A DNA stretch of 64,000 bases, taken from the NCBI GenBank assembly GCA_949318235.1, contig OX439133.1, forward strand, positions 12,607,646 through 12,671,645. The letters run 5' to 3'. The notes under the pieces were generated by a model. It saw only the letters and a list, made by a program, of their open reading frames with translations. It did no database searches and was not told the DNA's origin. This DNA is from Ecdyonurus torrentis (lineage: Eukaryota > Arthropoda > Insecta > Ephemeroptera > Heptageniidae). Position 1 is the first letter of the stretch, and each line of letters starts with the position of its first letter. Positions 1 through 12,600 of the stretch are shown here, piece by piece. The position numbers were made by a program, and so were the translations under genes.

Positions 1-1172
1 ATATGTCAACACAATTGATTTTTCTTGATTAATAGTAATTAAATGCAAATATAGCAAAGTGTGACATATAAACAAAACAAAAATTATTATTTATTTTCCC
101 CAATTTCTATAAGTAACACAATTATTAATTTATTTTTGCTTAAAAAACAATACCATCAACCACCACCAACTTAAAATACTAATAAAAAAAAATGATAATA
201 ATAAAAAAAACATTGATTTTAGAATAACATTCAGCATATTGATTATAATTAAGTAGTTTTTTATGATTAAAAAAAATTGGTTTTAGAACATAAAGCATAG
301 ATTGAAAAAAAAAAATAGTTTTTTTTTATAATAATAAATCAAGCATAAAAAAGAAAAATAACGACAATATTAGTTGAAAACTTATTTGCATTACAATGTT
401 TTCCGCATAATATGCTTACATCCCAATATTGTTAACATACTGTATACACTATAATGACATTGAGTCGCATATACAAAAGATGCTAAAATAAATGCAATGA
501 AACTTTCCAATATTTAGTTATACAAATTTTAATCACATACAAAAATTTCAAATTATTATAAAAAAAAAAAAAAAAAAAAAAAAATATTAGTTCATTCAAA
601 GATATAAAAAATGCAACAAAACTTTATTTAATGCATAATTATAATGCTTTGTCATAAGATTTTAAGAAGCTGTTCCTAGTACTAAAACTTAATAATAAAG
701 CTAAAATTAAGTTCAATTATTCACAAAAACAGAAACAAATGAAACCACAAAATTTGCAATTTCACAATATTGTAAACAGCAAGTAAGTTTCATTATTATT
801 GCATGTTAAAAAAAGAAAAAAAATTCTATTACTAATAGGACTATAATTTTTTAATGTTTACAAATTCTTCTCGAACAGAAATTTCAAATATACAAAAAAA
901 AAAAAAAAAAAAAAAAAAATCAGGAAATACAATACATCATTTAATCAACAAAAATTTACTGCACCTAAATTCTTTTTCTTTTTCTTTTTTTTTTTTTTTT
1001 AATGCATTTCATGCTGCAACATCATTACATTTTGAGCACTTCTTTTCATAATACTACTAATTAATAATACGTAATTAACTAAAAATCTAATTCAATAATT
1101 CACACATAGAAATAAATCAAAACATAAAATTCACGATGTTCCATTATTACAATATTACAAAATACAGATTGA
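1..1172. other. AT-rich flank downstream of the first MYND gene
   Basis: No gene is visible. The stretch is AT-rich with A- and T-homopolymer runs (for example 560-583, 894-919 and 985-1000). On the minus strand this is the 3' flank of the MYND gene that ends at 1173; an AATAAA (TTTATT on the plus strand) at 623-628 could be its poly(A) signal, about 545 bp past the stop, but such hexamers are common at this composition. Confidence 0.5.
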
Positions 1173-4100
1173 TTAAGGAATACCTAACATATGATCTACA
1201 TGCTGAGCCTTATGTTTTTTCTTCCAATAACCATCTTCACATTTCTTACTACAATAATAATGAACCTCAGGGTACTTATCTTCAATACATTTCAGGCATG
1301 TTCTATAAGAACCTTTCTTAATCTCCATCTGTGTACAATTATTACAACGTCTAATACCTTCAATACATTCTTTACCCAATTCTCCTTTCACCTTTGTACC
1401 TTCATAAGTATATTCCAGATTAGGATATAATGGTGTTTCAGGATTAACTAATAAAGGTAATAATTTATCTAATGATTTGATTTTACCTTCTTCACAAAAT
1501 GTTAATGCAATAGGAATCTGAGATGGTTTTAATGGATATAAATGAATGAATCTCATATTAATTGTACCTTTCTTTTTTACATATTCTCGTATTGATTCAT
1601 ACATAGACGAGAGGATTACTCTTTGAAATAAGCATTCTGTAGCAACTTCAGTACCATCGTCACTATCATTTGTGATATATTCCATGAATTTGCATCTCCA
1701 TTCATATAATGAAGATCGTTTTGCAGCATGATTCATTTTAACTAGATCTGCTTGTACAGATTCATCACTAATAGCACTTGCATGAATAGCATTGATCAAT
1801 ACGAGTACTATAGCTTCTTCTAGATATATTTGAGATAAATCTGGTACACAGATTGGACCATCAGGTAATGGTACTTCCCAAGATTTGATACTTGTATCAT
1901 AGAAGTTTTTAATGAAGTTATATGTTTTGATATTCCATTTCATTAAGAAAAAGAATACTTCTGTTGAATTATTGTCATATTTACACCATTCAGTTATGGT
2001 ATTAATAATTTCATAACAGTAACTCTTTTCTAATTCAGGTTTGATAAAAGCATATGAATATGCTTTGAACATTTCTTTATAATAATCAATACATGCTTTA
2101 AGTTCATTTAATTCATTCATATTTAATATATATTCATCAATGGGAAGTAGTTCACAATTTTTACTACTAGATATCCAATTTGTATACTTCATTTCATAAG
2201 ATTTGAGTAATCCATCAATGAATTTTAATGAATTGATTGCACTATCCGTAGCCATTGGATGTTGTTTCATTACTTTTTGTAACATTTTATTTTGAGTTCC
2301 ATATGGCATTTTAGTTACAGATTCAGTGTTTAATTTTTCAGCATAAGGATTAGATGTTTCTTGAACAAATTCAGCAACAATGGAAGGAAGGATATATTGT
2401 ACTGTTTGCCAGTAAGGGAACTTGTCACCTAATTTTTCCAAACCTTTTTCTGCTGAGTTGAGTACAATTCTTCCTATTCTGTTCTCACATGTCTGAACTA
2501 TGGATTCAATACCAGATTTAAAATCTAGTTCTTCTTCATTAGGATTCACAGGTTTTTTCCATTCTTCGGGAAATTGAGACCATAACCATTTCTTATCTCT
2601 TTTATTTCCTTCAACTTCTTCTAACAATTTCATCATGTTATGAATTTCCATTGGTGTTGATTTATCTAATTTGATTGCGACTGGATTTCTACTATCTGCA
2701 CGATTAATATAGAATGCTAACGATATCAGAAGTTCACGTTCGGAGATTTCTAAACCAAGTCTTATGATTCTTGCCATAACGCTATCTTCATTTTCACTTG
2801 CAAATAAAGATGCCTGTCGTCTTCTTAATGCAATAGCAAGCTTGATTTCAATGCATGGTTTATTAACCCAATCAAAATCATCTATGAGATCACTAGATAA
2901 ATCATCCCACTCTAAATTAGGTGCTCTACCTGTATCAATGATAACTTCTTTGATTGTTGAGATTCCAGTTTCTAAAATATGATCTGGAGTGTAAGTTACG
3001 TCTCTACATTCTATTTCAAATCTTTTAACTAAAATCTTAGAACTTAAGCTCAAATTTTTATTTTGTTCATAACTATTTTGAGATTGAGATTTATTCTGTT
3101 TTTTATGCAAGTTGTTAATGATAGAACCAGTTTTAAGTTTTTCAGGTGTACCTACTAAGAAGTATAGTATAGGGTTTACAGAATCCCAGAAGATATCACT
3201 ATAAGGAAAATTAGTTGAGTATTTAAGTAAATCAGGATCACTAATGGTATACACATGATCTGCAATGTATAACCAATCTTTTTGAAAGTCTTGAGGTTTG
3301 GACCATGCTAATTTCTTGATGCTACGTAATATACTGTAAGCTTTACCTGTTATTAAGAATTGTAATATTTCTAACGATGGAAGTACAACTTCTTCCAAGA
3401 TCCACTTTTCATATGTCGTTTCTTTCTGGCGACCCATAACTAACTGGAAGAGTATTGTAAATCCAAGTATGATATTTTCTTTTAATTTTCTTACCATTTC
3501 TAGAAGTTTAGCTGCAGGCTTGATGAGATCTGATGGCAATGGCCAAAAATGTAACTCCATTGAATTTTTTTCAAAGAGGAGTACTTCTACGTAAGCAGCA
3601 GCTAACCATTGATGAAGTAATGATAAATTGGATGGTAGTTGAATTAATATGGTAGGTTCTAAGAGAAAGTCTAATGCTTTTTTAGCATTATCCTCGTACT
3701 TGGGTGAAGAATCCATTTCTGTTACTGATGCTACTGCTTTGACGATACTATCCATTTTCTTCTTCCACTCTTCTTTCCCTTGCAATGACATTTCTTCTGG
3801 ATTCCTAGCTGAAGGTGCAAGGATATGAATGACAGTCAATAGATTTGGTCCGAACGTTTCATTAACCCAAGTAGACCAAGTAGAAACACCATGTCGAGCA
3901 TTTGACGTTACTAAATCTTGTATGTTTATTGAATGGTATTTAGGCTCTAGAAGTGGAGTCAAAGCTATTTCAAATACTTTCCAGAAATAACTTGATAGAT
4001 TTGAAGAATCTCTTAAGATTTCAAACACCCCTCGAACGTTTAGATTTTGACGTAAACGTGGTGGTATGGATGCAGTAGATAACCATAACAATGTAGTTTT

Positions 4101-4832
4101 CTTGTAGTTTGTTATGATTTCTATTTCTTCTTTTTCTTCTTGACGTTCTTTTGGTTTTTGTGATACGTCCATTTTAGCTACATTTTTTGCCTTACGAAAT
4201 TTTCCAGCTGGAACTTTGCGTTTTAGCATTGCCTTATCTTCTTTCTTGATTGCTGATTTTGCTTTTAGACCTTCTAACCAGAATATTTTGGCATTTTTAT
4301 TACTCAAGGTTTTGAATAATTCCTCTAATTGTTTAATAGTATAGAAACTACTTAAACATTTCTCAAATTGCCCAGCTGTATGAAGAGAATAATCTGGTAT
4401 TTCCCATTCAATTTTATTGGTTTCAGATCCGAGTTTCCATAATTTGAGCATTCTAATGAATCCAGCTGATATCTTAACAGCACATTTGATTTGCTTGATT
4501 TCAAGATCAGTGAATTTTGGTGGTTTAGAACCAAGTGAAGATTTATAATCTAAGTATTGTTCATGATATGATTCAATAAAAGCTTCAATAGATTCATACT
4601 TATTTGTTATAGCAGTAAGAAATTCAATAAATACAATATCAACATTGATACTATATTTTTTTAACAGTATTTCTCTACTACTAATAGCATATTTTGTCCA
4701 AAATTCATTACCTTGATCTTGATACATTTTTTTATATTCATCATTATTAGTAAATAGATCAACTTCTTGTTTAAATACATTTTGTTCTATTAATCTAGAA
4801 ATGAAATCTAATTTTAAAGATATACACCTCAT
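1173..4832 (-). CDS. Large intronless protein with C-terminal variant MYND zinc finger (paralog 1)
   Basis: A single 1,219-residue open frame without introns. The ATG is the first after an in-frame stop at 4845-4847 and has A at -3. Most of the protein is helical-looking, Leu/Ile/Lys/Glu-rich sequence that I do not recognise; residues about 190-240 form a Lys/Glu-rich linker. The C-terminus has a MYND-type zinc-binding pattern with ligands C1163, C1166, C1179, C1182, C1194, C1198, H1207 and H1211. MYND fingers normally end H-x3-C; here the last ligand is His. MYND domains usually bind short proline-rich partner motifs, so a protein-interaction role is likely, but no catalytic domain (for example SET) is visible. 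It is a tandem paralog of the gene at 9679-12891, sharing blocks such as WLWSxFPExWK, ENRIGRIV and QYILPSI. The N-terminal 270 residues or so have no counterpart there. The function is unknown; the intact frame argues for a live gene. Confidence 0.85.
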   Translation of the reverse strand: MRCISLKLDFISRLIEQNVFKQEVDLFTNNDEYKKMYQDQGNEFWTKYAISSREILLKKYSINVDIVFIEFLTAITNKYESIEAFIESYHEQYLDYKSSLGSKPPKFTDLEIKQIKCAVKISAGFIRMLKLWKLGSETNKIEWEIPDYSLHTAGQFEKCLSSFYTIKQLEELFKTLSNKNAKIFWLEGLKAKSAIKKEDKAMLKRKVPAGKFRKAKNVAKMDVSQKPKERQEEKEEIEIITNYKKTTLLWLSTASIPPRLRQNLNVRGVFEILRDSSNLSSYFWKVFEIALTPLLEPKYHSINIQDLVTSNARHGVSTWSTWVNETFGPNLLTVIHILAPSARNPEEMSLQGKEEWKKKMDSIVKAVASVTEMDSSPKYEDNAKKALDFLLEPTILIQLPSNLSLLHQWLAAAYVEVLLFEKNSMELHFWPLPSDLIKPAAKLLEMVRKLKENIILGFTILFQLVMGRQKETTYEKWILEEVVLPSLEILQFLITGKAYSILRSIKKLAWSKPQDFQKDWLYIADHVYTISDPDLLKYSTNFPYSDIFWDSVNPILYFLVGTPEKLKTGSIINNLHKKQNKSQSQNSYEQNKNLSLSSKILVKRFEIECRDVTYTPDHILETGISTIKEVIIDTGRAPNLEWDDLSSDLIDDFDWVNKPCIEIKLAIALRRRQASLFASENEDSVMARIIRLGLEISERELLISLAFYINRADSRNPVAIKLDKSTPMEIHNMMKLLEEVEGNKRDKKWLWSQFPEEWKKPVNPNEEELDFKSGIESIVQTCENRIGRIVLNSAEKGLEKLGDKFPYWQTVQYILPSIVAEFVQETSNPYAEKLNTESVTKMPYGTQNKMLQKVMKQHPMATDSAINSLKFIDGLLKSYEMKYTNWISSSKNCELLPIDEYILNMNELNELKACIDYYKEMFKAYSYAFIKPELEKSYCYEIINTITEWCKYDNNSTEVFFFLMKWNIKTYNFIKNFYDTSIKSWEVPLPDGPICVPDLSQIYLEEAIVLVLINAIHASAISDESVQADLVKMNHAAKRSSLYEWRCKFMEYITNDSDDGTEVATECLFQRVILSSMYESIREYVKKKGTINMRFIHLYPLKPSQIPIALTFCEEGKIKSLDKLLPLLVNPETPLYPNLEYTYEGTKVKGELGKECIEGIRRCNNCTQMEIKKGSYRTCLKCIEDKYPEVHYYCSKKCEDGYWKKKHKAQHVDHMLGIP

Positions 4833-4968
4833 TTTGGATACGTATTAATAGTCTCTCTCTTTTTTTTTTTACACTTACAATTAGATAGCTTACATTTGAT
4901 TTTTACTTCGGAGGTGCATGAAGATGAGTGGGAGGACAAACGTTAGTCTGGAGGGCTGATATGGTTAC
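4833..4968 (-). other. Probable 5' leader of paralog 1, with possible 3' splice site
   Basis: On the minus strand a T-rich tract followed by CAG ends at 4969, a good 3' splice site, so the leader exon would begin at 4968 and run into the ATG at 4832. It contains one short upstream reading frame (ATG to TAA, nine codons). The matching upstream exon is not identified. Confidence 0.35.
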
Positions 4969-5051
4969 CTGAGAACAAAATAAAAAAATAATAGTGATTA
5001 GCATTTTAATTAATAATTGTTGTAACTATAGTAATTATATAATGGGAGAAA

Positions 5052-5470
5052 TGATAAATTTAATTTAAAGAAAAGGATAGGAGAAAACCAGCAAGAGCCT
5101 TACCATAGTGAAGAGAGTCCCATAGTTCGGTGAAAATCTTGCTAGCACAGATATAAAATAACTAACACATTGGAAATATTTTGGCAATTGACTCCAAGAG
5201 AGATATGGAGCGTGTTATGCCTTCATCAGTCCTTACAGACTCAGAGAGAAACTATGAATGAAATTCATTCATAGTTTCTCTCTGAGTCTGTAAGGACTGA
5301 TGAAGGCATAACACGCTCCATATCTCTCTTGGAGTCAATTGCCGAAATATTTCCAATGTGTTAGTTATTTTATATCTGTGCTAGCAAGATTTTCACCGAA
5401 CTATGGGACTCTCTTCACTATGGTAAGGCCCTTACTGGTTTTCTCCTATCCTTTTCTTTAAATTTATCAT
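5052..5470. mobile_element. Fold-back element, family V copy 1 (about 419-bp palindrome)
   Basis: Two arms of about 205 bp meet almost without a loop near 5262 (ATGAATGAAATTCATT at the centre). They match closely over their full length, with only a few differences such as GGCAATTG against GCCGAAAT. The arms contain GTCCTTACAGACTCAGAGAG and GATAGGAGAAAACCAG. Related, more degraded copies lie at 8225-8640, 8981-9590 and 16300-16540. No coding capacity; probably a non-autonomous DNA transposon. Confidence 0.8.
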
Positions 5471-5752
5471 ACCTAACCGCGATGGTTTATTTTCCTTAAT
5501 ATACATATTATAATGGGAGAAAGATTGAAAATACAAATAGGTTCTGCCGTACAGGTTTAAACACAATGTGTAATTAAATATAAATGAAATACAATGTAGC
5601 TTCTAAGTTTAAGTCCTATTTATATTGCAGTGATAGTATTTTTGAATTATGGGGCAAGAGCCACACCATTGACAGATTTTATTATTTTTTTTTCCGGATT
5701 TTAATCAAGTTATAGAACTAAAATTTAACACATATTAACGTTGATATTACAT

Positions 5753-5856
5753 TAATGCTGTTCATAAACCCTGTTTTCTGCACCAAAAATGACTATCGCC
5801 TATGGTTATTCAAATGTAATGTGCATTTTTTGGTGCAGAACAGGGTACAGCATTAC
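5753..5856. mobile_element. Short palindromic MITE, family A copy 1
   Basis: About 104 bp with terminal inverted repeats reading AATGCTGTTCATAAACCCTG and CAGGGTACAGCATT, plus an inner inverted pair GCACCAAAAA / TTTTTGGTGC. The same element recurs at 20155-20264 and 62132-62241, with fragments at 20803-20896 and 28055-28096. Confidence 0.75.
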
Positions 5857-5886
5857 TGATAAACTGTAAAATATTGGTGTTAATCC

Positions 5887-5928
<42 letters not shown>

Positions 5929-6887
5929 TCTTAGCTTTTGTTGTGAGCAGTGTAAGGTGTAAGTTCTATTCAACATGCATGGTTACAAAAAAATAAATAA
6001 ATAAATAAAAAAAAAAAAAAAAGCAAATAAATGATAAATTATTATTTACAACCTTCACCAATACTCTTGTTTTAAGTACAGTAATATCAAATGAAAATTT
6101 TTTTTTTATCAGCATTCAAGTATCTAAATAAAAATAATAATAAAAAAAAAAGTAAAACTTTTTCGATCAATACCAGTTACAGAACATAAAATCAACACAG
6201 TAAATTATAATTTTCTTCTTATCATTGCTAATTAAATTAAAACAACAATAATACATTTGTCAATGGTAATTCTTAATAATAGGTGTAGTATTAAAAATAC
6301 AATAGGCTATTTTTAAAAATCTAAAAAAATAATAAATAAAAAATGATAATAATAATAAATTAATTTCATTTAAAAAAAAAGCAATATAATTGGATTGGAT
6401 TAAAAAAAAAATCAAGTATTGTAGAAAGGATTAACCTGTATGTCTAAATCCAGGAATCAAGTTTAAAAAATAAAAACTGCAGCAGCCTTAATGTTTCAAT
6501 TCAAACTTTTATTTGTTGATTTTTATATCATGAAATATTAATTAATTATACGAGAACAAAAATTATTTTTGTATATTTCCAAAAATTATAAACACAAAAT
6601 ATAGTTCATTTGATTTGAATATCGGGCACAAATATAAGTAAGTATTTTGAGGTTTCTTTCCTTCCCCCCCCCCCCCCTCCCATTACATCATTTATTATTC
6701 ATACAATATGTCCTATCCTATAATACAGTCTGGAGAATCAAAGAATGCTTCAGTCATTTGTAAATTAAACAATCGATTATTTGTATAATACAAACTAGTA
6801 CAGCTTTTTGAGCGATTGTTTGAAAAGTCGCCCTATATCGCCCACATTGTTAGAATCTCGGGACTTTACCTTTATCCAAAAAATAGG

Positions 6888-6890
<3 letters not shown>
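5857..6890. other. Intergenic AT-rich DNA with homopolymer runs
   Basis: No gene seen. Contains a T run at 5889-5925, an A run near 6008-6022 and a C run at 6665-6677. Confidence 0.5.
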
Positions 6891-6978
<88 letters not shown>

Positions 6979-7006
6979 CCTATATATATATATATATATA
7001 TATATA
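6891..7006. repeat. (TA)n microsatellite
   Basis: About 116 bp of TA dinucleotides, interrupted once by GGCC near 6977. Apparent open frames here (Tyr/Ile repeats) are artefacts of the repeat. Confidence 0.95.
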
Positions 7007-7879
7007 GGTTATAATGTGGGAGGGATGGGTGTATACAATAATATATAATACTACCCACTACCTCTACTCAATCATTATTACAAGCAGAAAAATATAGGCC
7101 TAATTATCTTTTTATTTTTTTTCTCCCCTCAGAATAAACATTGTTCATGGCTGCATGAATGTATGATTGCCAATATAAAATATGAATAAAAAAAATTTAA
7201 ATATGAAAATTAAATAATAATAATGAGGCTAAGTACAGAAGATCACTTATTTCTTCTAGTTATGACAAAAAATAAATTGCCAATAATTTCCAATACAATT
7301 TGTAGCATGGTAACTACATTTTCAATGGTACCTTTTTCATAAATTTGAAATAATAATAGCACATAGGCATAAACACAGTTGAGGCTACTTGGCCCTTTTT
7401 GTAAAATAAAATAATAAAAATCTTGCAATTTAAAAATGCAACTATAGTAGCATCCCCCCCCCCCCCCCATCTTTCAAGAAGCATATTTTATGACGATCAG
7501 TGGTTTAAACTTTAAGTAAAAATACTCCCCCCCCCCCCCCCTTACAAATAGACAAATCAGATCTTTATATCATACAAAGAAACAAAATTAATTATGTCCA
7601 AATTCAGACAATAAGAATTAAAATAATAATAACATATTCTGCATTGTTTAATTATTACAACACTTTCTGTTTAACTCTTGACAAGAAAATTATTGTAAAA
7701 TTTTTTTATCTTTTTCATATTTATTTTTACTTTTTTTTTTATATTTACATTTTTACTTTTATTGTCAGAGAGCACAATGCATATTCTACAATTATGAACT
7801 TCAGTTTTGTTTCTCAATCATATTATTACTTTATAATTATTACTGTAAAATTTTTAAATTTAATTGTAAAAATATAAAT

Positions 7880-7930
<51 letters not shown>

Positions 7931-8224
7931 TAAGGAATATGCTCTATACATCCCAATAAATTGTTAAATGCCATAGAAGTTCAGCCACAACACAAATTGA
8001 TTCTTAATTGATCACTGATTAAGTTATATTTATACACATAATTATAGTTTTTCCCATACAAACATTTTTTTTTTTTTTTTTTTTATACCTATATTTTTGG
8101 TATTTTTGTATTTTTTTTGTATTTTTTTGTATTTTTTTTTTCTTCAGCATATTAGTTCCAAATATTCCATGAAAAAGATTTTGAGGAAAATAAACCATAT
8201 CTTGTAGATGTGATAAAATTAAAA
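7007..8224. other. Intergenic AT-rich DNA with poly-C runs and (TTTA)n
   Basis: No gene seen. Poly-C runs occur near 7454-7468 and 7527-7540, and a (TTTA)n microsatellite occupies about 7877-7932. Confidence 0.5.
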
Positions 8225-8640
8225 TAAGAGACAACCAGCAAGTGCTTTACCTTAATTATATCCTATAGTTTGGTGAAAATCTTGCTAGCACGGAGATTAT
8301 AAGGAAAACATTATTTTAATAATTATTTCTATGCCTTTAGCAAGATTTTTGCCTAGATATAGGATTCTGTAATTAATTAGGAAAGGTTCAAACCATTTTG
8401 GTTTGAATTGATAATCAAAGAAAAGGGTAGGAGAAATTAACAAGTGCCTTACCATGATGAGGTCCTTAGCTTGGTGAAAATTTTGATGGCACAAATTTTC
8501 ACCAAGCTACGGACCTCATCGTGGGGAGGCGCTTGTTGGTTTCTCCTATCCTTTTCTTTGATTATAGATATAGGATTCTCTTCACTATGGTAAAAGGCCC
8601 TTACTGGTTTCCCCATTATCATTTTCTTAATTTTATCAAA
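8225..8640. mobile_element. Fold-back element, family V copy 2 (nested, degraded)
   Basis: Shares with the copy at 5052-5470 the terminal text about CCAGCAAG..CTTTACC and GGTGAAAATCTTGCTAGCAC. Nested inside is a tighter hairpin at about 8420-8565, whose arms (GGGTAGGAGAAA, GATGAGGTCC and AGCTTGGTGAAAATTT) fold around 8493. Confidence 0.7.
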
Positions 8641-8980
8641 CTCTAAGGATATTGTTAACAAGTATTTTACACAGCTTTTTAAAACTTTTCTTATTTTAAA
8701 TATTTTTTTAATATAATTTAAAACTGAATAATTTGTATTATCCTGTAGTTAATATGATAGAAAATGGTGGTAAATTGCCCAGCAAATATTTATCTATACA
8801 ACTTTACAAAATAAAACTAAATACTGCCAGAAGTTCTAGCAAAATATGAAAATATAATAAGGATTCCTCAGTATTAAACTATAGCACAAAATTTTATGCA
8901 AGGAATTGTAACGTTTACTACGATACGTAAAATTAAAATTATTAAGTAAAATAAACAATATATTGGTTAAGTTGATGACA
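8641..8980. other. AT-rich spacer
   Basis: No gene, palindrome or tandem repeat seen between the two fold-back copies. Confidence 0.4.
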
Positions 8981-9450
8981 TAAAAGGAAAGGATAGAGGA
9001 CACCAGCAAGGGCATTACCATAGTGAAAAGAGTCCCATAGTTGCATTGATAAAAATCTTGCTAGCACAAAAAAAAAATAATAATAATAATAAAAAAAAAA
9101 AAAAAAAAAGTTTTAGGCACATAACTCCCAGAGAAAATGGAGTGTGCGTTAGCCTTCTTTAGTCCTTACAAACTCAAAGATATATGAAAATTAGTATTTT
9201 CTCTCAGAATCTGTCAGAACTGAAGAATGTACACACACATTCTCCATTTTCTCTTGGAGTTAAGTGCCAAAAAATATCAATTTGGAAAGGGTTTGGCTTT
9301 CATGTTACATTGTGTTATAAGCAGTAAACTGACACTGAAAAGGAATTCAGCTCGACTATGACTGAATTCCTTTTTCAATGTCAGTTTACTGCTTATAAAA
9401 CACAATGTAACATGAAAGCCAAAACCTTTCATTAAAACTCCCCGTCTAAA

Positions 9451-9499
<49 letters not shown>

Positions 9500-9590
9500 C
9501 TCTGCATATGCCATTAATATTTTTTTGAACAATGAGACTCTCTTCACTATCACAAAAAGGGCTTCACTGATTACCTCTTTCCCATTTTTC
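8981..9590. mobile_element. Fold-back element, family V copy 3, with a nested hairpin
   Basis: The outer arms match family V (AAGGATAGAGGACACCAGCA at the left, ACTCTCTTCACTAT at the right), and the central part repeats CTCTTGGAGT / ACTCCCAGAG. A separate near-perfect hairpin at 9284-9430 (arms with GGCTTTCATGTTACATTGTG and AGCAGTAAACTGACA) sits in the right half, followed by a T run of about 42 bases at 9455-9496. Confidence 0.65.
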
Positions 9591-9678
9591 ATATCAGTAA
9601 CTTTGATATGGCACAGAAAAATCTAATTCAGAGTGTAAATTATATGAATGGTAAAGGAATGCTACAACAATAGACAAG

Positions 9679-12600
9679 TTATTTGTCATTTGATTTTTTC
9701 AAACCCAACAACTGATTAACATGTTCTTCCTTATGTTGTTTTGCCCACCATTCCTTTTGACACTTTACACTACAAAAATAATTCACATCTTCAAATTTTT
9801 CTTCCAAGCATTTCTCACAAACTAAAAATAATCCCAACATTTTCTCTACTTTTGGACAATTACGACATTTATTATTAGTTCCAGTAGCTTGTGATTGTAT
9901 GGCAAATTTAGAACCTGGGATTTCAACTTTTGATTCTACCTCCTTTACAGATAGCGTTGTTTTTGCATCATCTCTATCTTGACGTTGTTGTGCTACTCCA
10001 CGAGTTGGTAATGTCAATAATGGTAATTTAATCTCTAAATTTTTAAAATCACGATTAAAGAACATTAGTACAAGTTCTTTAATTTCAAGTGGTAATCCAT
10101 GTAACGATGGCATTTGATTAGGTCCCATATTTTCTCTCATACTTTTAAAGAATTTGTAATCTTTACTGAGTAATGTCTTACCATTATCAATGATTTTAGT
10201 AATAATTTTCTTTGATTTACTACCAGAATGTGCTTTAGCAATTGCAAAATAGAATTTATATCTCCAACGTAATACTTCGATTGTATTTTGATCTAGATTG
10301 CTAGCTAATGGTGCTACTCTAAGAAGTTGTAAAGTATTAGTAGCACCTTCTGGTAATTTTTCAAAATATAGAAGAAATCTAGTAAATACGATTTCACAGA
10401 ATGATAAGAGTAAGCTAATATGATGCATTGATTTTATTTCAGGATGTATTTTGAAACTTTCTTGTATAACAGGTGCCCATATTTGACATACAACTCTATT
10501 TATGGTATTTATAATACCAAGTGATTTCATATTCCAGGTATATAAGAATTGTAATACTGGTATTTGTTCTTCAGTATTATCTTCTAATTCTGAATACCAA
10601 GCCAATGATGCATGTTTTAACATTTCAAATTTATGCATTGATAAATTATCAGTTGTATTAGGTACCTCTGTGTTTAAGAATGAATTTAATAATATATTTG
10701 AATGTGCCAATAGACTTTTCATTTCATTATATACAGCATAAGTTTCAATTTGTAATATATCATCGAGCAGACGTGTATCTTTTGGTTTTCCTATATTATT
10801 TGAGGACCAATTTTGATATGATATTTCATAGTATTGAATGAGATGATGTAAGAATTTGATATAATGTGATTTAATATTTTTATGTTCATTTTTACAAGGA
10901 TTTAATGTATTGGTATCACTTATAAATGAAGCAAGAATAGATGGAAGAATATACTGTACTGTATTCAAATGTGGAAATATTTTACCATCATTTTCAAAAA
11001 TTTCATGATACTTAAATGCTGTATTATATACAATTCTACCAATTCTATTTTCAAATTCTTGGATTATATTTGAAATATTATATTCAAATTTCATTTCTTT
11101 TTCATCAATATTTACAGCTTCTTTCCATGATTCTGGGAACTTGGACCACAACCACTCTCTATCTCTTTTTTCAGTTTGTATTTCTCCCAGAATTTCCATC
11201 ATTTTTGCAATTTCTAACGTAGGCAATTTATATTTTTTTACATTAATATCTACAGGAGTAAGTTTCATTTTCTCACTCAACAACTCTGTTAATTTTAATA
11301 TCAATTCTCTATCTACAAGCTCTTGTTCCAGAGCAATTGTTCGTGGTAACATGCCATCTTCTCTCTCAGTACCACTTAATGTCTGATGTATCTGTTTATA
11401 CATCAGACTAAAAATGATACACTTTTCTTCAGTGCTCATTTCTGTTAATTCTTTTTGCATCAAAGAATCAATATCTACAATTTTACATTTTTGAATACTT
11501 TCTTTTGCTTTATCCCAACCTTTTTTCTGTAATCTATTTTTATTGAAAATATTCTCTTCAATAGTTTTAATAGTGTTATTTTTTAAATCTTGGATATTTA
11601 AGGTAGGTAAATTTGATTTCTTTTTATATTCCATAAATTTCTCAATCAATTGTGATTCTATTTTTGATATTTGGAAGATTTTTTCTGTTGATGGAGTCAT
11701 ATCTCTAGTGATATTAATTTCATTAATTAATTCTTGTAAATCAATACTAGAGTAATCAGTATTTACATCTAATGGTCCTAATGGAAAGTCATACCAAAAT
11801 GAGAAGCTACAGAACATACTGTTGAAGACAGTTTCTAATTTTTCATTTACCTTAAATGCATTCTCAGAGATATAAACACCATCTGAAGTACGAGTAACAC
11901 TTTGACCCCAAGATAATTTCTTGATGGATTTTAATAATGCATGTCCCTTGTTAGGATTATTAATCATTTCTAACGGTACTAATGATGGCAGTACCACATT
12001 ATCTAAGATCCATTTTGGATGTTGTACGTCAATCTGTGGGTACTTCACAATTTGAATACATAGAATCGTGTAACCTAAATATATTCTTTCTTTAAGTTCA
12101 CGTACCATAGATACTAACTCTCTTGCTATGGGTTCTATTTGAGGATTCAATGCCCACGTACGTAACTCCAAGGTGAATTTTTCAAATTTGTTGACTTCTC
12201 CGAGAGCAGTTAATAACCACTGTTGATACATAACAGAATTCCATGGTAATTGAACTAGTACACGTGGTTCTAATATAAATTCTATTGCTTCAGTAGCACA
12301 ATCTTTTGTCTCTAGTGGTAGAATAGAACTGATTTTTGTACATTTACCAATACTTTCTAGAGTACCAGATATGTTAGTTAGGAAATCACAAGACGGTTTC
12401 ACTTTTTTAACATATTCTTTGATTGCTATCACTTTATTAAGATTTTCTTGTTGGGTATGTAGATGATTCAAGTATTTTAATCCAAATGTTTCACAGTATA
12501 GTGTGAACCAAGTAGAAGTAGCAAGATAATGAAAATTTAATGGAAAACTTGAATCCTTATCATCATGTATCAATTTTGTAAGGTTCATAGTATGAAACTT

